64,000 bases of DNA, from the NCBI RefSeq assembly GCF_025148445.1, contig NZ_CP102270.1:2157001-2221000 (forward strand). The letters are read 5' to 3'. Below are positions 43,529 through 51,888 of the stretch, in pieces (position 1 is the first letter of the stretch; the number at the start of each line of letters is the position of its first letter). Made by a program: the position numbers and the translations under genes. The notes beneath the pieces were generated by a model. It searched no databases. It saw nothing but the letters and a program-made list of their open reading frames with translations, and was not told the origin of the DNA. Origin of the DNA: Eshraghiella crossota (GTDB lineage: Bacteria > Bacillota > Clostridia > Lachnospirales > Lachnospiraceae).

Positions 43529-46500
43529 TTATATCAAAGGCAAATTAAGATGTAAATCACCTGTTCGCTGAATGCCGCTGGCAATAGACTGATTATTTTC
43601 AAATATCGTCAAAGGCTGACGACATTCAGCAGGGAGAAATGACATGTCATAACCTGTTTTATATATCCCAAGCTCCGTAAATGTATATTGGATATTTTCT
43701 TCCAATAAATCCTTTTTGATCCAATATCTTGAAGTCTCACCGACAGAATAGTGTTTATATGCTTCTTTAAAAGAATAATAAACATCATCTTTCTTTTTGG
43801 CATAATATGCATTTACCCCTTTTAAAAGCAATATGTCTCCTAATTTGTGATTATCCAAGAGCTGCTGCATCTTCAAAATGTCATCAATAACTCTGGCATT
43901 ATAAAAATAGTTTGTTTCGGGTTCATGTTGAAGCTTTGCCATAACCTCTGCCATTGAGAAGAATGTTTTGAAAATAATTGGTTCATGAGAATATTTGCCA
44001 TCCGCTAAATATTTCATTGCTTTGTCAATTTCAGAAGTTACCTTCTCATAATCCTGTTCGATCAGTCCATACTGCACGGTTTTTCTATAATAATTTAGAG
44101 TTTTTTCTGGCACTAATATGGGTATATAGATGGTACAGTGATCCCAGATAGAAAACAACTTGTCCTTATCTTTGTAATATCCATAATAATTATAACCTTC
44201 ATCTGAATTATTCAGATAATCTATAAGTCCCCGCTTTTGTGGATCACTAATTTTCTCCCCATAATCTCGGGATTTTTGCATAAGCGTTTCTCTCACTGAT
44301 ACAATTTCTTGTTTATAGCTCTCTGTATTGTAAGAAATATACCATCGATTATACATAATTGCCCGAAGTACATTCAATTCATCCTGATTTTCGAACCCAA
44401 CCGGATGTGCATTATTACACATTTTCAATACTTCCCTTAAAAAATCCACTTCTTGCTTATACATGTGTTTCTGCACTGCGATATCACAACAAAAATGAAT
44501 AAAAGGACGATAAAATTTTAGATCCTCAGATAGTGCACACGGATAATAAGCCTGTATCGTGTCATAAGCTTCTTTGGAACGGAACCATGCTTTTAGCGAA
44601 CCATCATACTGGCGGATAAAAGTACAAATCTGGTGAATATATTTTATGTACACACCTTCATAATTTTGATTTTCCAATAATTCAATAAACGCATCCAGTA
44701 GACAATTATAAAATATAGAAGCGATTCTTTCCGGCAAGACCAGATTGACTACCTTGGCACCAGTATCTATCATCGTGTCCGTATCTTTTTCAATCGCAAT
44801 TCTATATAATAAATAAGGGATAGGATATCTTCTAATTTTCTTTTCGATACCTTTGTTTTGTACATATTCTAAGCACATTAAAATATCTTTTGAATTATTT
44901 TGATAGAAGAAATTTCTGATAATATCATGGTCAAATATGTAGATTGCTAACGTTTGCACCCGTAAAATATTCTTTTCACATAGAAAATCTAATTCTTTTG
45001 AATCAATCTGAAAAATATCTTGCAATTTTTTATCCAAATAATCAAAAATGTAGATGATAGACAAAATAAATTTCACTCTGCTTTCCGGTATATCTTTGTA
45101 TATAAAAGCAAATCTTTTCTCTAAAACGCTCGTGATTCCATTTGAAATATTGGAAAGTGCCTCGTATTTTTCCAAATTTGGTACAATATATCCACTTTTA
45201 TCAGGAGAAATACTTACAATGTTTAATTCCTCCAAATACTTTGTCACTTGCAATAAATTATATGGTTTTAAAGAAATTTTACTTATAATCTCAGAAAAAT
45301 ATTCTTCATTCTCATCCAAATTTGTTCTGGTCAACTCCTGCAAAAAAAGGATGCCTTGTTTCTTCTCCTGAAATCCTAACAATGTAGCCGTAAGACAACG
45401 CTTCATATCTGCATGCAAAAGATTATATAACAGTTCAGAAGTTTTTGGTGTCATATAGTCGGTATTAAATGCGCAGACAAGAATCGATAAATTGAGTGCT
45501 TGCTGATTTACCGCATAAGAAGCATACCCTTCAATAAAAGCTTGAAAGGCTTTTCCGGTAAACTGCATATTATCAATAATCAGAACATTTTTATCTTTTG
45601 AAATCTTTTCATACAAAATAACTGCATACTTATTTAATGCAGTTTGTAATGATTTTTCTGTTTGATTCACAATTAGTTGCAATAAACGAATGGCTTTCTC
45701 TACTTCACTGCGTTTTGAAATTTCACAATCAGATTGTGACAAACATATTTTTTCCTCTAAGAAACTTAATATCTCATCACTCGGTATTTCATAAAGAAAA
45801 GCAATCAATTCCTTTATTAGATAACGTGATAAATCATCTTCCTGCTTCTCCTGTTCTGCTTGCCCCGCCTGTCCGGACAGACTAATGATTCGATATCCAT
45901 TTGCTAAAAAGATGTTTTGACATTCTGTTAGGACTCTTGTTTTTCCTGTTCCGCTACTTCCTGTCAGTATTAAACTTGAAATGTAAGGATTATTGACCAA
46001 TAGATGCTTTGTGTCATCTAAAATTTTTAAATAATTGTTACCAATAAGTCTGGTGGAACCAACCCAATGACTTTTTACGATGACCTTTTCAGAGTGCCAT
46101 TCAAAACGATTACCGCTTTGCACACCAACAAATGCGATATGAAATCTGGGCAACATAATCTCAGGTTTATAAACACTCTGTCTCATGTTTAAGGAGACTG
46201 CGCGTCCTTCACCTTTTTTTAGACATGCATGATACCACCCTTTATCTTCTGGTTTAATCGTAGGATAAAAATATTGAAAAGAAAAACGATCGCTTTCTTC
46301 ATCCGTGAATTCTATATAAACATCAACCTGATCTTCCTGAAAAGGATTCAGCAAGCTGAATGTCAATGCAAAGGTTTCGTTATAATAAATCTTTTCTGCA
46401 GATGTATAATTTTGGAAGTCCTCCAACGCATGATGTACACTAGAAACAGCATTTTGGAAAAAAAATACGTTGACAAAAGAATCGTCTACTTTTGCCATCT

Positions 46501-46969
46501 CACAATCGCTCATATATTTGACCGGAGAATATTTTTTAGGAAGCTCTGATGCGTAGGTACAAATTAGAGCTTCAAGAGTTACCCCGTCAAAAAAGCGAAT
46601 CATCTTATTCGTCTTTTCACCAAAAGCTAAGATTTTATTTTTGGCAAATCTATTGATAGTGGAACGGCTAAAAAACAAGATCTCATTTACTTCATATATT
46701 TGTGCCATCACCAATGTAGGTGCTAGAATGTTCATTGCAATCGTGTTTGAATAGTTTTTACATTCTGCCCATAAATGTTGGTTTTCAGAATAAAGCCAAA
46801 AATCCCGATTATTATCGTGACTACCGCCAGTAACCACCCATTTTTTTCTATACATTGAAACTAATAAGCAATTGACTAAGTTTTCAAATTCAATTCCATT
46901 TCCTTTTTCATTTCCATCACTATCTATATTTATAAATTTTTCCCAATATGCAGATGATATTTTTTTCAT
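43529..46969 (-). CDS. Mrr-like nuclease fused to a STAND-like NTPase, predicted defence protein
   Basis: An 1146-residue protein. Residues 1-110 form a restriction-endonuclease-like domain: FEN (Glu29), GGSHDNNRDFWLY (Asp56) and AECKNY (Glu69, Lys71). A beta-rich part follows to about 310. The P-loop NTPase has Walker A GSSGTGKT (337-344) and Walker B NVLIIDNM (Asp466). The rest, about 650 residues, is helical and repeat-like. Nuclease, NTPase and helical sensor in this order resemble antiviral STAND (Avs) proteins. The start is 25 bp inside the right repeat, preceded by CAGGAGAG. Phage sensing is inferred. Confidence 0.82.
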   Translation of the reverse strand: MKKISSAYWEKFINIDSDGNEKGNGIEFENLVNCLLVSMYRKKWVVTGGSHDNNRDFWLYSENQHLWAECKNYSNTIAMNILAPTLVMAQIYEVNEILFFSRSTINRFAKNKILAFGEKTNKMIRFFDGVTLEALICTYASELPKKYSPVKYMSDCEMAKVDDSFVNVFFFQNAVSSVHHALEDFQNYTSAEKIYYNETFALTFSLLNPFQEDQVDVYIEFTDEESDRFSFQYFYPTIKPEDKGWYHACLKKGEGRAVSLNMRQSVYKPEIMLPRFHIAFVGVQSGNRFEWHSEKVIVKSHWVGSTRLIGNNYLKILDDTKHLLVNNPYISSLILTGSSGTGKTRVLTECQNIFLANGYRIISLSGQAGQAEQEKQEDDLSRYLIKELIAFLYEIPSDEILSFLEEKICLSQSDCEISKRSEVEKAIRLLQLIVNQTEKSLQTALNKYAVILYEKISKDKNVLIIDNMQFTGKAFQAFIEGYASYAVNQQALNLSILVCAFNTDYMTPKTSELLYNLLHADMKRCLTATLLGFQEKKQGILFLQELTRTNLDENEEYFSEIISKISLKPYNLLQVTKYLEELNIVSISPDKSGYIVPNLEKYEALSNISNGITSVLEKRFAFIYKDIPESRVKFILSIIYIFDYLDKKLQDIFQIDSKELDFLCEKNILRVQTLAIYIFDHDIIRNFFYQNNSKDILMCLEYVQNKGIEKKIRRYPIPYLLYRIAIEKDTDTMIDTGAKVVNLVLPERIASIFYNCLLDAFIELLENQNYEGVYIKYIHQICTFIRQYDGSLKAWFRSKEAYDTIQAYYPCALSEDLKFYRPFIHFCCDIAVQKHMYKQEVDFLREVLKMCNNAHPVGFENQDELNVLRAIMYNRWYISYNTESYKQEIVSVRETLMQKSRDYGEKISDPQKRGLIDYLNNSDEGYNYYGYYKDKDKLFSIWDHCTIYIPILVPEKTLNYYRKTVQYGLIEQDYEKVTSEIDKAMKYLADGKYSHEPIIFKTFFSMAEVMAKLQHEPETNYFYNARVIDDILKMQQLLDNHKLGDILLLKGVNAYYAKKKDDVYYSFKEAYKHYSVGETSRYWIKKDLLEENIQYTFTELGIYKTGYDMSFLPAECRQPLTIFENNQSIASGIQRTGDLHLNLPLI

Positions 46970-46994
46970 GAGACTCTCCTGATCTTTTCATAAA

Positions 46995-47024
46995 CTTAAT
47001 TGATAATCATGTATTATCAGTCAA
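46995..47024 (-). repeat. Right copy of the 30-bp inverted repeat (recombination site)
   Basis: Exact reverse complement of 42343-42372. Spacer reads CATGT on the plus strand, against ACATG at the left copy, so the two sites face each other and recombination between them would invert, not delete, the 4.6 kb between. It lies 25 bp before the start codon of the nuclease-NTPase gene. Confidence 0.93.
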
Positions 47025-47028
47025 GTTT

Positions 47029-47060
47029 ATTATACAACAAATACTTACATATTTCACTAA
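47029..47060 (-). promoter_or_regulatory. Candidate promoter just outside the right inverted repeat
   Basis: On the minus strand a perfect TATAAT lies at 47029-47034, 4 bp outside the repeat, with a weak -35 (GTGAAA, 17-bp spacing). Transcription would start inside the repeat and enter whichever gene is placed next to it, at present the nuclease-NTPase gene. The -35 match is poor, so the promoter is uncertain. Confidence 0.5.
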
Positions 47061-47077
47061 CTACATACTTTTATGTA

Positions 47078-47509
47078 TTATCCATGCTTATTATTCAATT
47101 TTAGCAACATCCCTAACACAAACACTGCACCACCCATAGCAATAAATCCACCCCAAAGCAGATTCCAATACCATGCTGTCACATCAAACATCGCAAGGAT
47201 CAAATCATGTCAAAACTCCAATCCGGTTGCAATAGCAAACAAATCAAATAGCAAATATCCGCCACCACACTGATATATCCATCTCCACCAATAATTGTAA
47301 CGCAAATTCTTAAAGAAAGTAATAATTCCAAGCACGCAAAGTACCGTTAATACACCCATAAGTCCAAAGTAAAATATCCCCTTTCGTTCCATAGCATTTA
47401 TCCAAAACATAGTATAGGCGTCCCTATCTACAAGTCCCCAAATTCTATGTAAGTGAAATAGACCAAAAAATATGAAAAGCCATGGTTCATAACTATATAT
47501 TTTCTTCAT
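47078..47509 (-). pseudogene. Membrane protein gene with a premature stop
   Basis: The frame opens MKKIYSYEPWLFIFFGLFHLHRIWG and runs 99 codons to a TGA at 47210-47212. The same frame then continues for 43 codons, including TAWYWNLLWGGFIAMGGAVFVLGMLL, to a TAA at 47078. The complete protein would be 143 residues with four hydrophobic segments. The continued membrane-like coding after the stop argues for a recent nonsense mutation. The family is not recognised. It overlaps the hydrolase pseudogene by 17 bp. Confidence 0.75.
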
Positions 47510-48374
47510 AATGCCCTCTCATTAAAAACTCAATAATCATTTGTTTCTCATCTTCCGCCAAGCTATTCATATGTCCTCTCCACTCCAGTAAATAGGTAGA
47601 AACATTTTCAATAATCTCTTTTGCTCTTGGCAACACGCCCTTAGCCCGAAAAAGACCATCCTTCTCTGCCGCCATAATCAATGTAGGAGCTTTACATTAC
47701 CTCATAAGTTTGCCGGCAACATTACTATGCATCCCCATCTTTACTTTAGCATAATCAATGCTTAATTTCGCAGTATCATAAATGTCATTTGTAACATTTT
47801 CTTCTGTTACAGCCATCGGAAGCATGCACTTTTTAAGCCATTTGTCTTTATGCGTAATCCAGTACATAATCATCGGGAACAACATACTCATGCTATTCAT
47901 TGCCGGTGCATTTTTAATACCTGCTGGCACATACAATACTGCACATTTCATTTTTTTAGGTGCAAAACACATTGTTTTAGCAATTATTCCAGCACCAAAC
48001 GAGCCACCAAAACAGCAAATGCTTTCATATCCTATAGCTGATATTACTTCACTAGCCCACTTACCATAATCATAATTATGTGGAGACAAACTTACTTCTG
48101 CACTCTTTCCTGGATGTCCAATTGTATCAACAGCGTATACATGAAAATCTTCCATCAAAAAATCACACGCCAACAAATTATATGCAGTTGTTGCATTTCC
48201 TCCATGAAATACAAGTAAAGGTGATCCCTCCAGATTTCCTGTTTCAACAAGATGTGTATTACCAAAAGACGTAGAGATCCACCTAGCAGAGTATGGAGTT
48301 GACAGGCGTTTTAATTGCTTATTATGCAATAGTAATATTTTTTCTTTTCCCTTTTCATTTCTGGAAATAGACAT
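47493..48374 (-). pseudogene. Alpha/beta hydrolase gene with one in-frame stop
   Basis: The frame encodes an alpha/beta hydrolase of 293 codons. GSPLLVFHGGNATTAYNLLA is the oxyanion region, CCFGGSFGAGIIAKT holds the nucleophile (GxSxG as GGSFG), CKAPTLIMAAEKDGLF carries the acid and LLEWRGHMNSL the histidine. A TAA at 47697-47699 splits it between nucleophile and acid, so neither half can be active. Only this single change is seen. It is 19 bp after a second hydrolase gene that is intact. Confidence 0.85.
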
Positions 48375-48393
48375 CTAATTTAATCTCCCAAAC

Positions 48394-49368
48394 CTATTTG
48401 TAGTGTTCTTCTTTTAATTGACACAATTTTTCAAACACCCTATCCATTCCTTCACTTTCAGGCATATGACCTGAATTTTTAATAATCTCACATTGTAAAT
48501 TCTCATTATTAGATTCTTTTACAAGTTCACTTACTCTCTCCGTAGATGCCACAATATCCGTATCTCCTTGCAAGATTATGTATGGAATTTGAACTTTCCG
48601 TAATAGATGTGATAAATCTAAAGCCAATATTTCTTTCCATAAAGATTGATTCTTTTGAAATCCATTTACTATCATGGCTTTAAAATCCTTCATTTTATAA
48701 TCAGGACTTGTTAATAATCCTTTTATAATATTCCCTAATGGAGCCTGTGCCCCTTTTTTATTCTGGTAACCAGCCGTATATTTTCTGATACTTGTTGAAA
48801 TCAATTGCAAATCTTTAGTTGAAACATTCTCTTTCCTTATACCTTTTATATCCTCAGATTTCTTTTTAGAAAGATTGGAACATTCCAGAGCATTTAATAC
48901 CTCCTCATTAAAAAATACATCCTTAACAATTTGTCCCCAAACAACAATACCATCAACTATATAACTGTCTGTCTCTAAGATTTTTGCACTCAATATAGAA
49001 CCCCATGACATAGAAAAAATATATACTTTATTATGTGGAAACACCTTTTTTACTTCCCGTATCAGATCCTTTGTCATTTGTACGAAAGAGTCTATCGTAA
49101 AATTATCATCAATCACATAATTATTTATACCACACCCCAATTGATCCCAATAAACCATTATAAATCTATCTGTATACTCTGGGAAAAGACCACGACATCC
49201 CACCGAAAATGGAATCGGTGTACCCGGACCACCATGCAAAGTTATTACAATCGGAAGATTCTCCATTCTTCCTTCTACTAACACCTTTTGTTTATATCCA
49301 CCAAGCGACCAATCATATACCTTTGAAACTTTGTTTTCTGTTATAATTCCTTTTCTCTTTTTATCCAT
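48394..49368 (-). CDS. Alpha/beta hydrolase, prolyl-aminopeptidase-like
   Basis: A 324-residue hydrolase of the S33-like type, starting MDKKRKGIITENK at 49366-49368 with AAGGAG 6 bp upstream; 18 upstream codons are rejected. ITLHGGPGTPIPF is the HGGPG oxyanion motif, YWDQLGCG follows, and the nucleophile is in IFSMSWGSILS, with SMSWG replacing the usual GxSxG. The acid is in LQGDTDIV and the histidine in KNSGHMPE. The substrate is unknown. It is the first gene of a minus-strand unit that runs into two broken genes. Confidence 0.85.
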   Translation of the reverse strand: MDKKRKGIITENKVSKVYDWSLGGYKQKVLVEGRMENLPIVITLHGGPGTPIPFSVGCRGLFPEYTDRFIMVYWDQLGCGINNYVIDDNFTIDSFVQMTKDLIREVKKVFPHNKVYIFSMSWGSILSAKILETDSYIVDGIVVWGQIVKDVFFNEEVLNALECSNLSKKKSEDIKGIRKENVSTKDLQLISTSIRKYTAGYQNKKGAQAPLGNIIKGLLTSPDYKMKDFKAMIVNGFQKNQSLWKEILALDLSHLLRKVQIPYIILQGDTDIVASTERVSELVKESNNENLQCEIIKNSGHMPESEGMDRVFEKLCQLKEEHYK

Positions 49369-49525
49369 AACTAACTCCTTCTGTATAACTGATATTCTCG
49401 ACAAATATCTTCTCAAAAACACGCTACAAATAAAACTATATTTTATAAACAGTTAGTAAACTAAAGTTTTCATTTAGAAGAATAATAAAATTATTATACC
49501 ATCTCCAAAATATTCCCACAACCAA

Positions 49526-49560
49526 CAAAACACCCCAAGCCGCATCTCTACCACTTGGGG
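49526..49560 (-). terminator. Terminator after the MobV remnant
   Basis: CCCCAAG (49533-49539) pairs with CTTGGGG (49554-49560) across a 14-nt loop. On the minus strand GTGTTTTG follows the stem. It lies just downstream of the MobV remnant. Confidence 0.65.
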
Positions 49561-49566
49561 CATCCC

Positions 49567-50012
49567 TTACTGTCCCATCCCGGCAACCTTCCTATGCACC
49601 CACTCCTTGACTTCGCCAATCCGCTCCCGGAACACATCCAGCATGTTCCTTCCATTGATTACAAACTGTTTCATGAATTCATAGGCTTTTTCCAACTTAT
49701 ACCGCAAGACCTGAATCTTACTCCGTAGCTGTTCATTCTTGTAGGTCAAATCCACCACCTTATCAAACAAATCTGCATTCTCCGAATCCGTCGATATGGC
49801 GTGGTATAAATCCATCGCAATCTCCTTTTTACGGGTTGCTTCACCCAATTCCTCCGTCACTCTGGAAAGCTCCCCTTGTGTCTGCTCCACTTCTTTCTTT
49901 TTATCCGTCAGAAGCTCATCTGCCTTCAGATACTCCGACTTGGAATACTCCGCTTTCTGCTCCCACTCTGCCACATCGTTTTTTCTAATCTCGATTAAGG
50001 CATGTAAAATAA
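49567..50012 (-). pseudogene. C-terminal remnant of a MobV-type relaxase (plasmid recombination protein)
   Basis: About 145 codons match the coiled-coil C-terminus of Pre/Mob (MobV) proteins: long heptad stretches (KKEVEQTQGELSRVTEELGE) and the closing AYEFMKQFVINGRNMLDVF. The catalytic N-terminal domain is missing. The frame joins, out of phase, to an integrase N-terminal fragment near 50012, so a deletion fused the two genes. It shows that the element was once mobilisable. Confidence 0.75.
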
Positions 50013-50200
50013 ACTTCCATAAATTCACTTAGCTTCATATCCATACTTCTGCTGTTATTCAATTTCTTCTGTCGCTCATACTCAAGAGCCTCTCGCTTTG
50101 TCTCAAAACCTCTTTTTCTTCGCTTTTTCTTTTCACCCCTGGCATTTGTTTCAAACCATTGGGCTGTCCATTCCTTAGTGTCTTTTTCTTTGTAAGCCAT
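49985..50200 (-). pseudogene. N-terminal remnant of a tyrosine integrase
   Basis: From the ATG at 50198-50200 (GGAGAGGAAC upstream) the frame encodes 71 residues beginning MAYKEKDTKEWTAQWFET, with KKKRRKRGFETKREALEYERQK. This is the arm-DNA-binding domain of ICE/phage integrases. The match ends after SEFMEVYF, where MobV sequence begins. The core-binding and catalytic domains are gone, so the element cannot excise by its own integrase. Confidence 0.82.
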
Positions 50201-50219
50201 GTTCCTCTCCTTTCCTATC

Positions 50220-50408
50220 CTACCGATAATTCGTAACCATACATTTTTTTGCCCAATACGCTCTTGGAATTCTTCCAGCCATTGTGATATATCCTTGCGA
50301 TGCCAACTCTTCATTCATGCTTTTTGCCAGCTTATATGCATGAGATTTGGAACAATTCAATTCCCGGGCTACATCATCGGCACTCATCATATATTGATAA
50401 TTCGCCAT
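50220..50408 (-). CDS. Excisionase-like small HTH protein
   Basis: A 62-residue protein, MANYQYMMSADDVARELNCSK at the start, then SHAYKLAKSMNEELASQGYI and a final basic part (GRIPRAYWAKKC). The helix-turn-helix SADDVARELNCSKSHAYKL is of the MerR/excisionase (HTH_17) type. GGGAGG lies 8 bp before the ATG. It is directly upstream of the integrase fragment, the normal xis-int order, and divergent from the repressor gene. It appears intact although its integrase is not. Confidence 0.82.
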   Translation of the reverse strand: MANYQYMMSADDVARELNCSKSHAYKLAKSMNEELASQGYITMAGRIPRAYWAKKCMVTNYR

Positions 50409-50466
50409 ACATTCGTCCTCCCTTCTATACTTTAAATTCCGTTACATTTCTTATATTTATTTCATG

Positions 50467-50639
50467 TACGAATTTCGTATATTTATGTTATCACTACATA
50501 TTTTCTTTGTCAATATTTCGTAATAATATTTTTACGATATTCGTATATACTATTTTTGCAAATTACTCTTTTATGTCTTTCGTATTTGTGCTATGATAAT
50601 AATTAGATTTATGCAATTCGTAAATTTTCAATTTATGAA
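50467..50639. promoter_or_regulatory. Operator array of TTCGTA boxes between xis and the repressor gene
   Basis: At least six TTCGTA/TACGAA boxes lie in 173 bp: a palindrome TACGAATTTCGTA (50467-50479), TTCGTAA (50517-50523) facing TTACGA (50532-50537), TTCGTA at 50540-50545, TTTCGTA (50578-50584), and TTCGTAAA (50617-50624) facing TTTATGAA (50632-50639). The region separates divergent xis and repressor genes. The last pair is also kept in front of the pseudogene at 36.1 kb. They are probably the binding sites of the HTH repressor. Confidence 0.65.
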
Positions 50640-50653
50640 AACAGGAGGTTTCA

Positions 50654-51136
50654 ATGGGAGACGGTAAGAAACTGAAAGAAATACTAGACAGTAAAGGCAC
50701 AAATGTCCGCCAGATTGCAAAAGCAACTGGTATCAGTGCCACAACACTTTATTCTATTATTCAAAAGGATTCTAATATCCGATTTGACTTTGCACTTAGA
50801 CTGGCAAATGAATTAGAAATTGACGTGAATGAGATATGCTCTGCCAGCCCCTTTTCCGGTGCGATTACTGAAGAAGAAATATATCCTACACTACCCAATG
50901 GATTAAACGGTGCTCTTGACGGAAATCGAGTAAAAACGTATCTAAAGAATTCCATGTATCCGCTTATGTATCTTTTCGGGAAAAACAGTATGCCGGATGT
51001 GGATAATTTGCTGACTTCCTTTTACCAGTTGGATGACGAAGCCAGAAAAGAAGTGGTTGAAACGATACAATTCAAGCTACAGTATCACAGAGATCCCGAA
51101 CGGGCAGAACAGATAAAACAGATTAAAGGATGGTAA
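50654..51136 (+). CDS. XRE-family HTH transcriptional repressor of the element
   Basis: A 160-residue regulator. The helix-turn-helix covers about residues 16-40 (VRQIAKATGISATTLYSIIQKDSN), followed by FDFALRLANELEIDVNEI, completing the XRE domain. The C-terminal half has a region PDVDNLLTSFYQLDDEARKEVVETI and ends QIKGW. CAGGAGG precedes the ATG. It is divergent from xis with an operator array between, so it likely represses xis/int and itself. A broken copy lies at 36.1 kb. Confidence 0.9.
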   Translation: MGDGKKLKEILDSKGTNVRQIAKATGISATTLYSIIQKDSNIRFDFALRLANELEIDVNEICSASPFSGAITEEEIYPTLPNGLNGALDGNRVKTYLKNSMYPLMYLFGKNSMPDVDNLLTSFYQLDDEARKEVVETIQFKLQYHRDPERAEQIKQIKGW

Positions 51137-51142
51137 AAAAAT

Positions 51143-51175
51143 AGTGCAAGTGAATCTACCCCATTCACTTGCACT
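51143..51175 (-). terminator. Terminator of rloAB, facing the repressor gene
   Basis: A perfect 13-bp inverted repeat (AGTGCAAGTGAAT at 51143-51155, ATTCACTTGCACT at 51163-51175) is followed on the minus strand by a run of seven T. It lies between the convergent repressor and rloB genes and mainly serves rloB. Confidence 0.88.
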
Positions 51176-51207
51176 TACCTTGTATCTTATCCATTACAAT
51201 GTTTTTC

Positions 51208-51888
51208 TTACTCTAAGTACACTTTCAAAGATTCTACTAATTTATATACCATTGTTCCCGGATCATATTCTGATGGTTTGTATCCACCTCTCTCAAATTC
51301 AGCCATCCTACGTTTTGCATGCTTTATTGCGACAGTTACACCACCATATATATCTACCAAGCTATATATATCATCATAATTTTTTTGATATGTCCCATCA
51401 CCCAAATTATTTTTCTTAAAAATTTCATCTAGCTTCGCATTCCATTGGTGTCTGTGTAACACAGAATCACTATAATAAAAATGCAGATATAACCAATATT
51501 CAAAAGACTGATTACTCCAAGCAACATTATATCCTCTATTTATAGCTTCTTGTATTGCTTGGTCAAAGTCATCAAAATCATCCTTATCAAACACAATCCA
51601 TACATTTTGATAGATGATTTTTGCATCTTTTATAATTTGGTCTGCTACTTCAACAAGTCTAGTCGTAGAACAACCTTCACCATGTACGTCAATAAGCGGC
51701 TGTTCTATAATATCTACTACTCCACCTACCTTCTCTTGTATAAGTTTCTGCATACCCTTAAAATATAATGGTTCTGTACGCTCTCCCTCTGTAACAATTA
51801 AATAAGAATTTGCCTTGGGGGGCTTGTATTCATGCTTCCTTTGAGTTCTAGCTTCTCGCCTCTTTTTAAATAAATCATCTGAACCCAT
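51208..51888 (-). CDS. RloB family protein, TOPRIM-like
   Basis: A 226-residue protein of the RloB family. The N-terminal part is basic, followed by YLIVTEGERTEPLYFKG (Glu34) and VWIVFDKDDFDDFDQAI (Asp101, Asp103), a TOPRIM-type acidic set. NQSFEYWLYLHF follows at 126-137. It starts directly after rloA with no gap, so the two are coupled. RloA/RloB pairs occur in restriction-modification loci, and similar ATPase/TOPRIM pairs such as PARIS and OLD-type systems act against phage. A defence role is inferred. Confidence 0.88.
   Translation of the reverse strand: MGSDDLFKKRREARTQRKHEYKPPKANSYLIVTEGERTEPLYFKGMQKLIQEKVGGVVDIIEQPLIDVHGEGCSTTRLVEVADQIIKDAKIIYQNVWIVFDKDDFDDFDQAIQEAINRGYNVAWSNQSFEYWLYLHFYYSDSVLHRHQWNAKLDEIFKKNNLGDGTYQKNYDDIYSLVDIYGGVTVAIKHAKRRMAEFERGGYKPSEYDPGTMVYKLVESLKVYLE

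Noticed and set aside
47078-47509. Recoding of TGA as tryptophan to explain the broken membrane gene
   Set aside because: All other genes here use TGA or TAA as normal stops and the neighbour is broken by TAA, so mutation is simpler.
50467-50639. TTCGTA boxes as a short CRISPR-like array
   Set aside because: The boxes are 6-8 bp, in both orientations and irregularly spaced; they fit an operator array, not repeats with spacers. No CRISPR array or cas gene was seen.
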